Below are positions 7,076 to 13,759 of a stretch of DNA of 15,446 nt, piece after piece. A model generated the notes under the pieces. It was not told the origin of the DNA and ran no database searches. It was given only the letters and a program-made list of their open reading frames with translations. The translations under genes were made by a program, and so were the position numbers. The number at the start of each line of letters is the position of its first letter. Within the stretch, counting starts at the first letter, position 1. This DNA comes from JACZWZ01 sp036478235 (GTDB taxonomy: Bacteria; Actinomycetota; Acidimicrobiia; Spongiisociales; UBA11373), in the NCBI GenBank assembly GCA_036478235.1, contig JAZGDZ010000042.1, forward strand, positions 1 through 15,446. Direction: 5' to 3'.

Positions 7076-8004
7076 ACCCAGCGGTCCACCCACTCCCTCT
7101 CGCCGCGAAAGGCGGCGAGATTGGTCAGGAACCGCTCGGCCATCCTTTCCGGGAGGAGATCCGATGACCAGGCCACGTGAGGCGTTATGACCACCGTCGG
7201 CAGCTCCCACAGAGGGGATTCTGCGGGCAGGGGCTCGGTCTCGAACACATCGAGCCCGGCGCCGCGCAGCTCGCCTTCAGTGAGTGCCGCCACGAGCGCC
7301 TGCTCGTCGACGGCCGATCCCCTGCCGACGTTCACTAGCCAGCCGTCGCCGAGCCGCTCCAGCGCCTCCTCCCCGATGAGCGGCCCGTCGGCGGCACCGG
7401 CGGGTACCGCCACTACGACGGCGTCGGCTTCGGCGCACACCTCGAGTGTGCCGTCGGGGCCGAGCACCCGCTCGGCGACACCTGCATAGCCCTCGGGATG
7501 GGCCTTGGTCCCGATCACCCTCATGCCGAGCCCCGCCCCGAGCCGGGCCACCTGCTCACCCACGTGCCCGAGGCCGATGACGCCAAGCGTCCGTCCACCG
7601 AGCTCGAACCCGGGGCGACCCCATGCCCACTCCCGTTGCGGGACGTCGCGCATCGCGGCCCCGATACCCCGCATCGATGCCATCAGCAGAGCGAGGGCGT
7701 GCTCGGCGACGGCCGGGGCATGCACGCCGCGCGCCGAGGTGAGAGCGGCACCGGCCTGGTGGAGGGTGTCGAGGGGGAACTGCTCCATTCCGGCGGAGAG
7801 CGCTTGCACCCACCGCAGCTCCCCGGCGATGAAGCTGTCGTCCCACCGGTAGGTGACGAGGATCGGCGCCCCTGCCTGCAACGCCACGACGACACCCTCG
7901 TCGCCGTCCGGCAATACCACGTCGATGCCCGACTCGCCGCCGATCAGGTCGGCGAGCCCCGGCGGATGCAGCGGGTGGAGAACAACCGTCTCGGGCAGAC
8001 CCAT
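7072..8004 (-). CDS. D-isomer-specific 2-hydroxyacid dehydrogenase
   Basis: 310 residues, typical of the family. The NAD-binding motif GLGHVG is at 144-149. The catalytic set is visible: Arg228 in NVGRGSAVDE, Glu257 in LDVFETEP, and His276 in TPHVA. These enzymes reduce 2-oxoacids to D-2-hydroxyacids or the reverse with NAD(P)(H) in the cytoplasm. Substrate cannot be assigned; hydroxypyruvate/glyoxylate reductase-like use is possible. The start ATG at 8004 has no well-spaced Shine-Dalgarno, so it may be leaderless or nearly so. It is a single-gene unit, divergent from the HapK-like gene by only 20 bp and convergent with the NIPSNAP-like gene by a 4-bp overlap. It may process an oxoacid produced by the neighbouring enzymes. 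Confidence 0.93.
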   Translation of the reverse strand: MGLPETVVLHPLHPPGLADLIGGESGIDVVLPDGDEGVVVALQAGAPILVTYRWDDSFIAGELRWVQALSAGMEQFPLDTLHQAGAALTSARGVHAPAVAEHALALLMASMRGIGAAMRDVPQREWAWGRPGFELGGRTLGVIGLGHVGEQVARLGAGLGMRVIGTKAHPEGYAGVAERVLGPDGTLEVCAEADAVVVAVPAGAADGPLIGEEALERLGDGWLVNVGRGSAVDEQALVAALTEGELRGAGLDVFETEPLPAESPLWELPTVVITPHVAWSSDLLPERMAERFLTNLAAFRGEREWVDRWV

Positions 8005-8010
8005 ATACTA
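8004..8010. promoter_or_regulatory. Possible overlapping divergent -10 elements
   Basis: TATACTA reads as a -10-like TATACT toward the HapK-like gene and as TAGTAT toward the dehydrogenase gene in a 20-bp divergent gap. No -35 box was found for either. This is weak evidence; transcripts may start so close to the codons that leaders are very short. Confidence 0.22.
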
Positions 8011-8024
8011 CGGCTCGATTTCCT

Positions 8025-8339
8025 GTGCGGACCCGTGTGATTTTCCTCAATCGGCTCGTTGAGGGTGCCATCGGCGCCGACTACGAGCGCTGGATCGTCG
8101 AGAGGGACTACCCCACCGCCCGCTCGATCCCGTCGATCGTCTCCTACGAGGTGATGCAGGTCGAAGGCCCGCTAGGGGACAGCGGCCTCGACTACGACTA
8201 CATCGAGATCGTCGAGGTCACCGACATCGATGCCTACCGCTCTGATCTGGCCACTCTCCCGAGCCGGGAACGGTTCATCGAGGAAATCCGATCGTTCGTC
8301 GGTCCCGGCGAGGCCGTGTTCGGCACCGTCATCGAGTAG
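8025..8339 (+). CDS. REDY-like protein of the HapK type
   Basis: 104 residues from a GTG start (RTRVIFLNRL). The sequence pattern, an opening VIFLNRL strand, DYERWIVERDYPTARSIPSI, GPLGDSGLDYDYIEIVEV and a helix-rich tail, resembles REDY-like proteins such as HapK from prodigiosin-type clusters, which belong to the dimeric a/b-barrel group. There is no prodigiosin pathway here, so only the fold and family are claimed. No Shine-Dalgarno precedes the GTG; a second in-frame GTG at 8037 is an alternative start that would shorten the protein by four residues. Its stop overlaps the threonine synthase-like gene by 11 bp. It is the third small plus-strand singleton protein in the mosaic and may act as a small-ligand binding partner. 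Confidence 0.7.
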   Translation: MRTRVIFLNRLVEGAIGADYERWIVERDYPTARSIPSIVSYEVMQVEGPLGDSGLDYDYIEIVEVTDIDAYRSDLATLPSRERFIEEIRSFVGPGEAVFGTVIE

Positions 8340-9558
8340 CGATCACCTCGTCGAGAGCTTCCAGTGTTGCCTCGATCACCGGTACTTCCGGAAGCATGTC
8401 TGCGGTCGCTCCCACGTCCTTGAGCCCGGTGGCGGTGCCGATGGCGACGACGGTGGTCGCCGGCCCCACCCGACCTTCCTCCGCCAGACGACGAACCGCC
8501 GGCAGGCTGATGGCGGCCGAGGCTTCCAGGTAGATGCCCGTCGACGCCAGCCGGTGCTGTGCGGCCATTATCTCGGTGTCGTCCCCCACCTCGACCGCGG
8601 TGCCTCCCGACTCCCGGATGGCAACGAGCCCCTGCTCGGTGGCGATCGGGGTGGCGATGGAGAACGCCACGCTGGGCCCTCGCTCCATCCAGACCGGTCT
8701 GCCTTCGGCGAGACCGGCCGCATAGGCCCCAAACGGGTCCACCGCCACCATCTGCGGTACCCGGTCAGCACGGCCCAGCTTCACCAGGTCGAGAAAGCCC
8801 CGGAAGATCCCGACGAGGCCGTCGCCGTAGGCGGTGGGCACCACGACGACGTCGGGTGCTGCTCCGAGATCGTCGAACAACTCGTAGGCGATAGTCTTGT
8901 ACCCGTCGACGCCCCAGGGGTTGGATCCGGCGGGCGGATCGGCGAACCCCGACACCGGCACCCAGCCCCGCTCCCGCACCCCGGCGCGCATCACCGTCCA
9001 CCTGCCCTCGAGGTCTTCTATCGCGGCGACGGCCGCTCCATAGACCTGCATGAGGACCTTCATGGTGAGGGGCACCGACGCCACGGTGAGAGCCACACAG
9101 CGGAGCCCGGCGGCGGCGGCGTAGGCCGCGGCGGCGGCACCGTGATTCCCGGTGCTCGCCACGACGACCGTATCCGCCCCCTCGTGCTTGGCCTTGGTCA
9201 CCGCCACGGCGGCCAGCCGGTCCTTGTACGACCAGGTGGGGTTCCGGGTCTCGTCCTTGAGCAAGAAGCGGCCAACCCCCAGCTCGGCGGCCAGGCCGTC
9301 GAGCGGGATGAGTGGGGTCCCGCCCTCGCCCAGGCTCACCGGGGCCACACCGGCCGGCAACGGGAGGAGCCCTCGGTACTTGAACAGCCCCGGCGCTGTC
9401 TCGTCCGACTCGAACTCTGCCCGATCGAGGTCGTATCTCGGGAGCAGGTTGACCGATCGGCCGCCGGGTCGGCACTGAGGGCAGCCCTGGTGCCAGTCGG
9501 CCTCCCCGGTCTCGAAGCCGCACACCGGACAACGCAGCCCGCCGGCGTAGGCGCTCAC
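8329..9558 (-). CDS. Threonine synthase-like PLP-dependent enzyme
   Basis: 409 residues of the fold-type II PLP family. An N-terminal zinc-ribbon (CPVC at 10-13 and CPQC at 26-29) precedes the catalytic domain, as in many threonine synthases. Lys112 in SYKDR is the expected PLP lysine, and STGNHGAA plus the glycine-rich GTATGLKDVG region bind the cofactor phosphate. True threonine synthase turns O-phosphohomoserine into threonine; related enzymes do beta-elimination or replacement (dehydratase, cysteate synthase). Placement beside an M24 hydrolase rather than thr genes favours a catabolic or specialised reaction, which is inference. The GTG start overlaps the M24 stop (GTGA), so the gene is translationally coupled as the last of a three-gene operon. 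Its tail overlaps the HapK-like gene by 11 bp. Confidence 0.9.
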   Translation of the reverse strand: MSAYAGGLRCPVCGFETGEADWHQGCPQCRPGGRSVNLLPRYDLDRAEFESDETAPGLFKYRGLLPLPAGVAPVSLGEGGTPLIPLDGLAAELGVGRFLLKDETRNPTWSYKDRLAAVAVTKAKHEGADTVVVASTGNHGAAAAAYAAAAGLRCVALTVASVPLTMKVLMQVYGAAVAAIEDLEGRWTVMRAGVRERGWVPVSGFADPPAGSNPWGVDGYKTIAYELFDDLGAAPDVVVVPTAYGDGLVGIFRGFLDLVKLGRADRVPQMVAVDPFGAYAAGLAEGRPVWMERGPSVAFSIATPIATEQGLVAIRESGGTAVEVGDDTEIMAAQHRLASTGIYLEASAAISLPAVRRLAEEGRVGPATTVVAIGTATGLKDVGATADMLPEVPVIEATLEALDEVIATR

Positions 9559-10709
9559 ACCGGCACCACCCGCAGCGACCGATCGGACACGGTCAGGACC
9601 CGGCAGCCGTCCTCCGTGATCACTACGGCGTCCTCGACCATCATTCCGCCCGCATCCAGGTCGTAGAATGGCGTTTCGAAGCAGAACACCATCCCCCGCT
9701 CGAGTGGCGTGTCGTCGCCATCGGCCACGCTCGGCTGCTCATAGACGTCGAGACCGATGCCGTGCCCGCAGTGGTGGCGCCGGTATGGCTTCAACCCGGC
9801 TGCTTCCACCCGATCGACCGCGATACGGAATAGTTCGCCGGCGGTGACACCAGGAGCCGCCGCCTCGAGCTGCGCCTCCTCTCCCGACAGGATGGCCGCA
9901 TACCTGCTCGACGAGAGCCCATCCGGCTCGCCCATGACCGCGGTCCGTCCGATGTCGGACCAGTAGCCCTCCACAGTGCACCCGACGTCGAAGCGAAGCA
10001 GATCGCCGGGACCCAGCGCCCGGTTCGTCGCTCGGGCGTCGGCGAGCGCGGAGCGGATGCCCGAAGTGACCACGAGGAACCGGGGGGCGCCGCCGCCCGC
10101 TGCCATCGTTGCTGCAACTGTCGCCGCCAGCTCGCGCTCGGTGACCCCCACACCGGCTGCGGCGATCGCAGCATCCACCGCATCCTCGGCCAACCGGGCG
10201 GCTCTTTGCAGCATGTCCACTTCCTCGGGGAGCTTGCGCCGGCGCAGGCGGGAGATCCATCCTGCAGCGTCCGCCACGCGACCGCGGGCTCCGAGCAGCC
10301 CCGCTCCGTCGCCGAGGCGCCCATCAACGCCGATGGTGCCGGTCACGCCTACCCGGGCGGCGAGCGCGTCGAGGGCATCCTCCGGCGAGGCGTGCCGGCC
10401 GGCCATCGCCGCGATGGGGCTCGCCTCGGACTCGAAGTAGAAGGTGCCAAACGGCTCGTACCGGTCCGGAGGCACCGCCGCCTCGGTCGCCGGACCGGCG
10501 TCGGAGGCCGAGCCGACCAGGAATGCGTCCTCGTCGGAGACCAGCGCCACCATGCGATGCCCGGCAAAGAGATCCCCACCGATGCTGCGGTATCCGGTCG
10601 AATAAGCGATGTTCGAGGGGTCGGCGAGCGCCAGCCAGTCGAAGGGCGACTCGGCGAGACTCGCTCGTAGATGACCCGGGGTCACGAGTGCAGCCGGATT
10701 CACGATCAA
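9555..10709 (-). CDS. M24-family metallopeptidase (Xaa-Pro aminopeptidase/creatinase fold)
   Basis: 384 residues with a creatinase-like N-terminal domain (about 1-155) and a pita-bread catalytic domain. All five metal ligands of the peptidase type are present: Asp241 (FDVG), Asp252 (SDIGRT), His316 (CGHGIG), Glu345 (FETPFY) and Glu359 (MMVED). Creatinases proper lack this full set, so a dinuclear metallo-hydrolase such as a proline dipeptidase or aminopeptidase is favoured. The TTG start at 10709 overlaps the upstream stop (TTGA). A GTG two codons on (10703) sits at a better distance from GGGAGG, and either could be used. It is the middle gene of an operon after a luciferase-like enzyme and before a PLP enzyme, so its substrate may be an N-terminally modified amide rather than a peptide. 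Confidence 0.93.
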   Translation of the reverse strand: MIVNPAALVTPGHLRASLAESPFDWLALADPSNIAYSTGYRSIGGDLFAGHRMVALVSDEDAFLVGSASDAGPATEAAVPPDRYEPFGTFYFESEASPIAAMAGRHASPEDALDALAARVGVTGTIGVDGRLGDGAGLLGARGRVADAAGWISRLRRRKLPEEVDMLQRAARLAEDAVDAAIAAAGVGVTERELAATVAATMAAGGGAPRFLVVTSGIRSALADARATNRALGPGDLLRFDVGCTVEGYWSDIGRTAVMGEPDGLSSSRYAAILSGEEAQLEAAAPGVTAGELFRIAVDRVEAAGLKPYRRHHCGHGIGLDVYEQPSVADGDDTPLERGMVFCFETPFYDLDAGGMMVEDAVVITEDGCRVLTVSDRSLRVVPV

Positions 10710-11719
10710 ATGCCTCCCATGATGTCTTCGGAAAACCGCCCCATCGCCTCGATGGTCGCTTCCGGGGTGTTGGTGGCGAACAGGAGCCCTGCCAGGGTGT
10801 CCACGCCGGCCTCCCGGTAACGCCCGATCTGATCGCGAACCTGTTCCACTGAGCCGACGAGGTTGCGCGACGACAGGTTGTCGTCGAGCCGGCCCCGCAT
10901 CGTCGAGCTCGACAGCGACCGCAGGTGGGTGTACGCCTGGGACTCCTCAAAGCGGGCTGCCGCGGTGCCGGTGTTCGCCGCGACCGACACCACCAACTGG
11001 AGACAGTGCTCGAAGCCGGCAGGGAGCTCGCGGCCTGCCTCAGCGGCCACCGATTCGATCTCCGCGACCCCGACGGCGTATTCGGCCGGCGTCAGGCATG
11101 CCGGTAGCCATCCGTGGCCCCACCGTGCCGCCCGGTGCCGAGCACCAGGCGAGTTGCCCCCCGACAACACCGGCAGTGGGTCCTGCACCGGCTTGGGAAA
11201 GCTCTCGACGTCCTCGAATGAGATGTGGGTGCCGGCGAACGAGGCCCGCCGCTCCGTGAACAGGAGCTGGAGCGCCTCGAGAAACTCCTCAGCGTGCTCA
11301 CCCCTGTGCAAGCGGCGTCCGGGCCACATGGCCTCGAACTCCTCGCGGTAGGCACCGATTCCGACCCCGGCCACGACCCGACCCCCGGACAGTTGGTCGA
11401 GCGTCGCCAGTTGCTTGGCTGCCACCACCGGGTGACGGAACGCCATCACCAGCACGCCGGTCGCCAGCCGCAACCGCTCGGTCTTGGCGGCCACGAAGGT
11501 GAGGTAACCAAGCGGGTCGTAAAAGCGGGGCGGGTCCTCGAACTCGGACCGCACGTAGCGCTGGGTCGTCACGTGGTCGTTGGCCCACACCGAATCGAAG
11601 CCGAACGCCTCGGCATGGACCGCGAGCTCGACCGCCTGCTCGGGGTCGGCGAAGGGAATCGGGTACATCATCCCCTCGGTCGCGGTGGGGACCGCGATCC
11701 CGAACCGAACGTCCTTCAT
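10706..11719 (-). CDS. Luciferase-like (LLM class) F420- or flavin-dependent oxidoreductase, copy 1
   Basis: 337 residues of the bacterial luciferase-like fold (TIM barrel). The start at 11719 is fixed by GGGAGG just upstream (GGGAGGACCGATG) and gives a family-like N-terminus, MKDVRFGIAVPTATEG; a start eight codons earlier lacks this. Recognisable segments are GFDSVWANDH, TERLRLATGVLVMAFRHPV, and LDQLSGGRVVAGVGIGAYREEFEAMW, a typical signature of actinobacterial F420-dependent members. It could be an F420H2-dependent reductase, an F420-dependent dehydrogenase or an FMNH2 monooxygenase. First gene of the operon with the M24 hydrolase and the threonine synthase-like gene, transcribed from a divergent region carrying the perfect palindrome. 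The substrate is unknown. Confidence 0.9.
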   Translation of the reverse strand: MKDVRFGIAVPTATEGMMYPIPFADPEQAVELAVHAEAFGFDSVWANDHVTTQRYVRSEFEDPPRFYDPLGYLTFVAAKTERLRLATGVLVMAFRHPVVAAKQLATLDQLSGGRVVAGVGIGAYREEFEAMWPGRRLHRGEHAEEFLEALQLLFTERRASFAGTHISFEDVESFPKPVQDPLPVLSGGNSPGARHRAARWGHGWLPACLTPAEYAVGVAEIESVAAEAGRELPAGFEHCLQLVVSVAANTGTAAARFEESQAYTHLRSLSSSTMRGRLDDNLSSRNLVGSVEQVRDQIGRYREAGVDTLAGLLFATNTPEATIEAMGRFSEDIMGGI

Positions 11720-11755
11720 CGGTCCTCCCGCCACCGACTCCAACTCGTGGATGGA

Positions 11756-11767
11756 AATCTATAGATT
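11756..11767. promoter_or_regulatory. Candidate operator, perfect 12-bp palindrome
   Basis: AATCTATAGATT is a perfect inverted repeat in the 187-bp divergent region between the luciferase-like operon (start 11719) and the second SnoaL-like gene (start 11907). It is AT-only apart from the C and G of the core and is conspicuous here. A one-mismatch copy lies between the molybdenum hydroxylase operon and the DUF917 gene. Sites of this kind typically bind homodimeric regulators. The overlap with TATAGA means it could block a promoter in one or both directions. The regulator gene is not in the window. Confidence 0.5.
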
Positions 11768-11794
11768 ATGTACCGCAACTGCCAGGAGCCGAGC

Positions 11795-11890
11795 ATGACC
11801 ATCTTCGTCGACGCCGTGCACGGGGTCGGGTGCGCCCTCCGATGCCCGACCGCGACGAAGCGCCAGCGCGGGAGGTTGCGACGATGGTGA
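11795..11890 (+). CDS. Possible 31-residue leader peptide or gene remnant
   Basis: An ATG at 11795 follows AGGAG (11784-11788) at ideal spacing and opens a 31-codon frame (MTIFVDAVHGVGCALRCPT, then basic residues) ending in TGA at 11888-11890. Another frame, from ATG at 11842 or 11884, ends in TGA at 11908-11910, overlapping the GTG start of the SnoaL-like gene (GTGA). It may be a translated leader coupling translation into the downstream gene, a frameshifted remnant of an older gene, or chance. There is no recognisable domain. The good ribosome site downstream of the palindrome is the only positive evidence. Confidence 0.25.
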   Translation: MTIFVDAVHGVGCALRCPTATKRQRGRLRRW

Positions 11891-11906
11891 CCGGCTGGAA
11901 AGACCG

Positions 11907-12317
11907 GTGAGCGAGGCCACGACGCGGGTGACAGTCGATCGGCTGTACGCGGCGTATTTCGCCGGTGATCCGGAGGGAATGCTTGCCACACTCTCCGACG
12001 ACGTGGAGGTCCGCTTCCTCGGCCGGGGCAATTATCGCGGCATCGAAGAGGCGCGGGCCTTCCTGACCTCGAACACAGGCAAACTGAAAGATCTCGACTT
12101 CCGCGTCCGTAAGCTGATCGTGGACGGCGATTGGGCCGCGGCCGTGTGGGACGAGACTGCGACCACCATCCACGGTGATCCCTACGCCAACCATGGCGTC
12201 GATGTCTTCCGGGTCGTGAGCGGCGCGATCGTCGTCCTCCACGAGAACAATGACGTCGTCACCCACCGAGCTGCTTTCGGGAGGACGTCATCCGATCTTC
12301 CCGGGGGAGACCGCTGA
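11907..12317 (+). CDS. SnoaL-like/NTF2-fold protein, copy 2
   Basis: 136 residues, GTG start, (M)SEATTRVTVDRLYAAYFAG. The blocks DDVEVRFLG, YRGIEEARAF, DFRVRKLIVDGDWAAAVWDET, and HGVDVFRVVSGAIVVLHENNDV match copy 1 at 5533-5943 almost position for position, and the two genes have identical length (411 bp) on opposite strands. The start aligns with that of copy 1, supporting GTG 11907; GGAAAG precedes it. The fold suits a small-molecule isomerase, hydratase or accessory subunit; no catalytic residue set is claimed. It is a plus-strand singleton, divergent from the luciferase-like operon and three bases short of the convergent second luciferase-like gene. Sharing the palindrome region suggests it is co-regulated with the catabolic genes. 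Confidence 0.87.
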   Translation: MSEATTRVTVDRLYAAYFAGDPEGMLATLSDDVEVRFLGRGNYRGIEEARAFLTSNTGKLKDLDFRVRKLIVDGDWAAAVWDETATTIHGDPYANHGVDVFRVVSGAIVVLHENNDVVTHRAAFGRTSSDLPGGDR

Positions 12318-12320
12318 GAG

Positions 12321-13313
12321 TCAGCGCAGCCGGGGGAGAACCTCTTCGGCCGTGAGGGCGATCATCCTGTCTACTTGATCGCTCGGCATCGGATATAGGG
12401 CGACGCAGTCGGCACCGGCTTCGTAAAAGGCGTCGATCTTGGCGACCACCTCTTCCGGCGATCCGGCGATCGTGAGGTCCTCGACCCACTGATCGGGCAT
12501 GCCTTCTCGAACTGCCTCGTAGCCACCGGCGTCGATGAGAGTCCGCAACTCGTCTGAGATCCCGTACACGTCGGTGAGGGCGTTGGTGCCAACCGACTTG
12601 TAGAACGCCAGCGGGCCCCGGACCGCCGCCCGTGCCACAACCGGATCCTCGTCCACGGAGTAGATGCCAAAAACGGTCACACGGTGGTCGTCGGTCCGCC
12701 CCGCCTTCTCACGACCCTCATCGATGCGATCCCGAGCCCACCGCACGTACTGGTGACTGGCGGCCACCGAGAGGATCGAACCGTCGGCGATCTCGCCCGA
12801 GAGCGACAGCATCTTGGGTCCGCTCACCCCCATGTGGATGGGTGTGGGTGCTCCCTGCTCGGAATAGGTGAGCGTGACGTCGCGGAAATCGAAGACATCG
12901 TCAGCGATGTCGAGAGTCTCGCCGCGCAACAACCTCCGCACCGAGGTCACACATGCTCGCATCGCGGCCAGTGGCGATTGCGGATGGAGGCCCATCTGTC
13001 GAATCCAGGCGGGAACGCCGAGCCCGATACCGGCAGTGAAACGCCCCGTATGGGCTCCGGAGATGGTCGAGATCTCCATTGCGAGAAGAGCCGGATGCCG
13101 CACGACGGCCGATACGATCCCGAGACCCACCGAAACGCGTTCCGTGGCACCGAGAACTACCGCTGCCCCTGAGATGCCACCGGTGAAAAAGAAGTCCTCG
13201 GCGAGCCACAACTCGTCGAAGCCGCCGGACTCTGCCTGGCGTGCCGCCGCCGTCAGATAATCCGGAGCTACCGAGCTCCCCAGCACGAGCCCGATCGCAC
13301 CGCCCTTGCGCAT
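12321..13313 (-). CDS. Luciferase-like (LLM class) oxidoreductase, copy 2, Mer-like
   Basis: 330 residues, TIM-barrel luciferase-like family, closer in pattern to 5,10-methylenetetrahydromethanopterin reductase-like proteins (GLVLGSSVAPDYLTAAARQA, GGFDELWLAEDFFFTGG, GRFTAGIGLGVPAWIRQMG). The C-terminus carries the common GSPEEVVAKIDAFYEAGADCVALYP motif. The start ATG at 13313 is supported by GGGAGGAG at 13322-13329. It is likely to use F420 or FMN; members of this group in actinobacteria are often F420-dependent. It is only moderately similar to copy 1, so this is not a recent duplication. Single-gene unit, divergent from the third SnoaL-like gene by 62 bp. The substrate is unknown; a hydride-transfer step in the same degradation route is inferred from neighbourhood only. 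Confidence 0.9.
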   Translation of the reverse strand: MRKGGAIGLVLGSSVAPDYLTAAARQAESGGFDELWLAEDFFFTGGISGAAVVLGATERVSVGLGIVSAVVRHPALLAMEISTISGAHTGRFTAGIGLGVPAWIRQMGLHPQSPLAAMRACVTSVRRLLRGETLDIADDVFDFRDVTLTYSEQGAPTPIHMGVSGPKMLSLSGEIADGSILSVAASHQYVRWARDRIDEGREKAGRTDDHRVTVFGIYSVDEDPVVARAAVRGPLAFYKSVGTNALTDVYGISDELRTLIDAGGYEAVREGMPDQWVEDLTIAGSPEEVVAKIDAFYEAGADCVALYPMPSDQVDRMIALTAEEVLPRLR

Positions 13314-13375
13314 CCCAGCTACTCCTCCCGGTCACACCTGGCACATGGTACGTTCCGGCAGTCCGAGGAGGAGCG

Positions 13376-13759
13376 ATGGGCGACGAGAGGATGGCAGCCC
13401 GCACGCTGGTGCAAGAGATCGTCGAGCGCTACAACGCAAGGGATGTCGACGGCCTCATCGCGCTATACCACTCGAACGCTGAGTACTGGAGCCCGCTCGG
13501 GGATTGGCAACGGGGCGTCGATCACATCAGGACCCATCTGGAGGAGCTCCATCGGACGCTGCCGGACGAAAAGATGGCAATCCTTTCGCTGATGACCGAT
13601 GGCGAGACCGCCGTCGTCGAGTTCGCCAGCACCGGCACCACACAATCCGGCAAGCCGTACCGGATCGAGTTCACCGAGGTTCTCGATATCAGGGACGGCA
13701 AGATCGAGCGGGTTCGCGTCTACCTGGATCCCGAGGAAGTCGCTGCGATCACCGGCTGA
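13376..13759 (+). CDS. SnoaL-like/NTF2-fold protein, copy 3 (divergent)
   Basis: 127 residues starting MGDERMAARTLVQEIVERYNARDVDGLIALYHSNAEYWSP, the typical opening of SnoaL-like proteins. GVDHIRTHLEELHRTLPD, DGETAVVEFASTGTTQSGKPYRIEFTEVLDIRDGKIERVRVYLDPEEV complete the cone-like sheet. The ATG at 13376 follows GAGGAGGAG (13365-13373); an earlier in-frame start at 13241 lies inside the divergent gene and lacks this. It is clearly less like copies 1 and 2, which share long blocks. The role may be an isomerase/cyclase-like or ligand-binding one. The tail overlaps the OppF-like gene by 11 bp. Confidence 0.87.
   Translation: MGDERMAARTLVQEIVERYNARDVDGLIALYHSNAEYWSPLGDWQRGVDHIRTHLEELHRTLPDEKMAILSLMTDGETAVVEFASTGTTQSGKPYRIEFTEVLDIRDGKIERVRVYLDPEEVAAITG

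Noticed and set aside
8230..9666. Long plus-strand open frame of 478 codons across the threonine synthase-like gene
   Set aside because: It is antisense to a gene with clear PLP-enzyme motifs and is rich in His, Arg and Gly, as expected from a high-GC shadow frame.
9555..10709. Creatinase assignment for the M24 protein
   Set aside because: All five metal ligands of metallo-aminopeptidases are present, whereas creatinases proper lack the full set.
11766..12266. Minus-strand open frame across the second SnoaL-like gene
   Set aside because: It is antisense to a gene with a close paralog in the window and has no domain pattern of its own.
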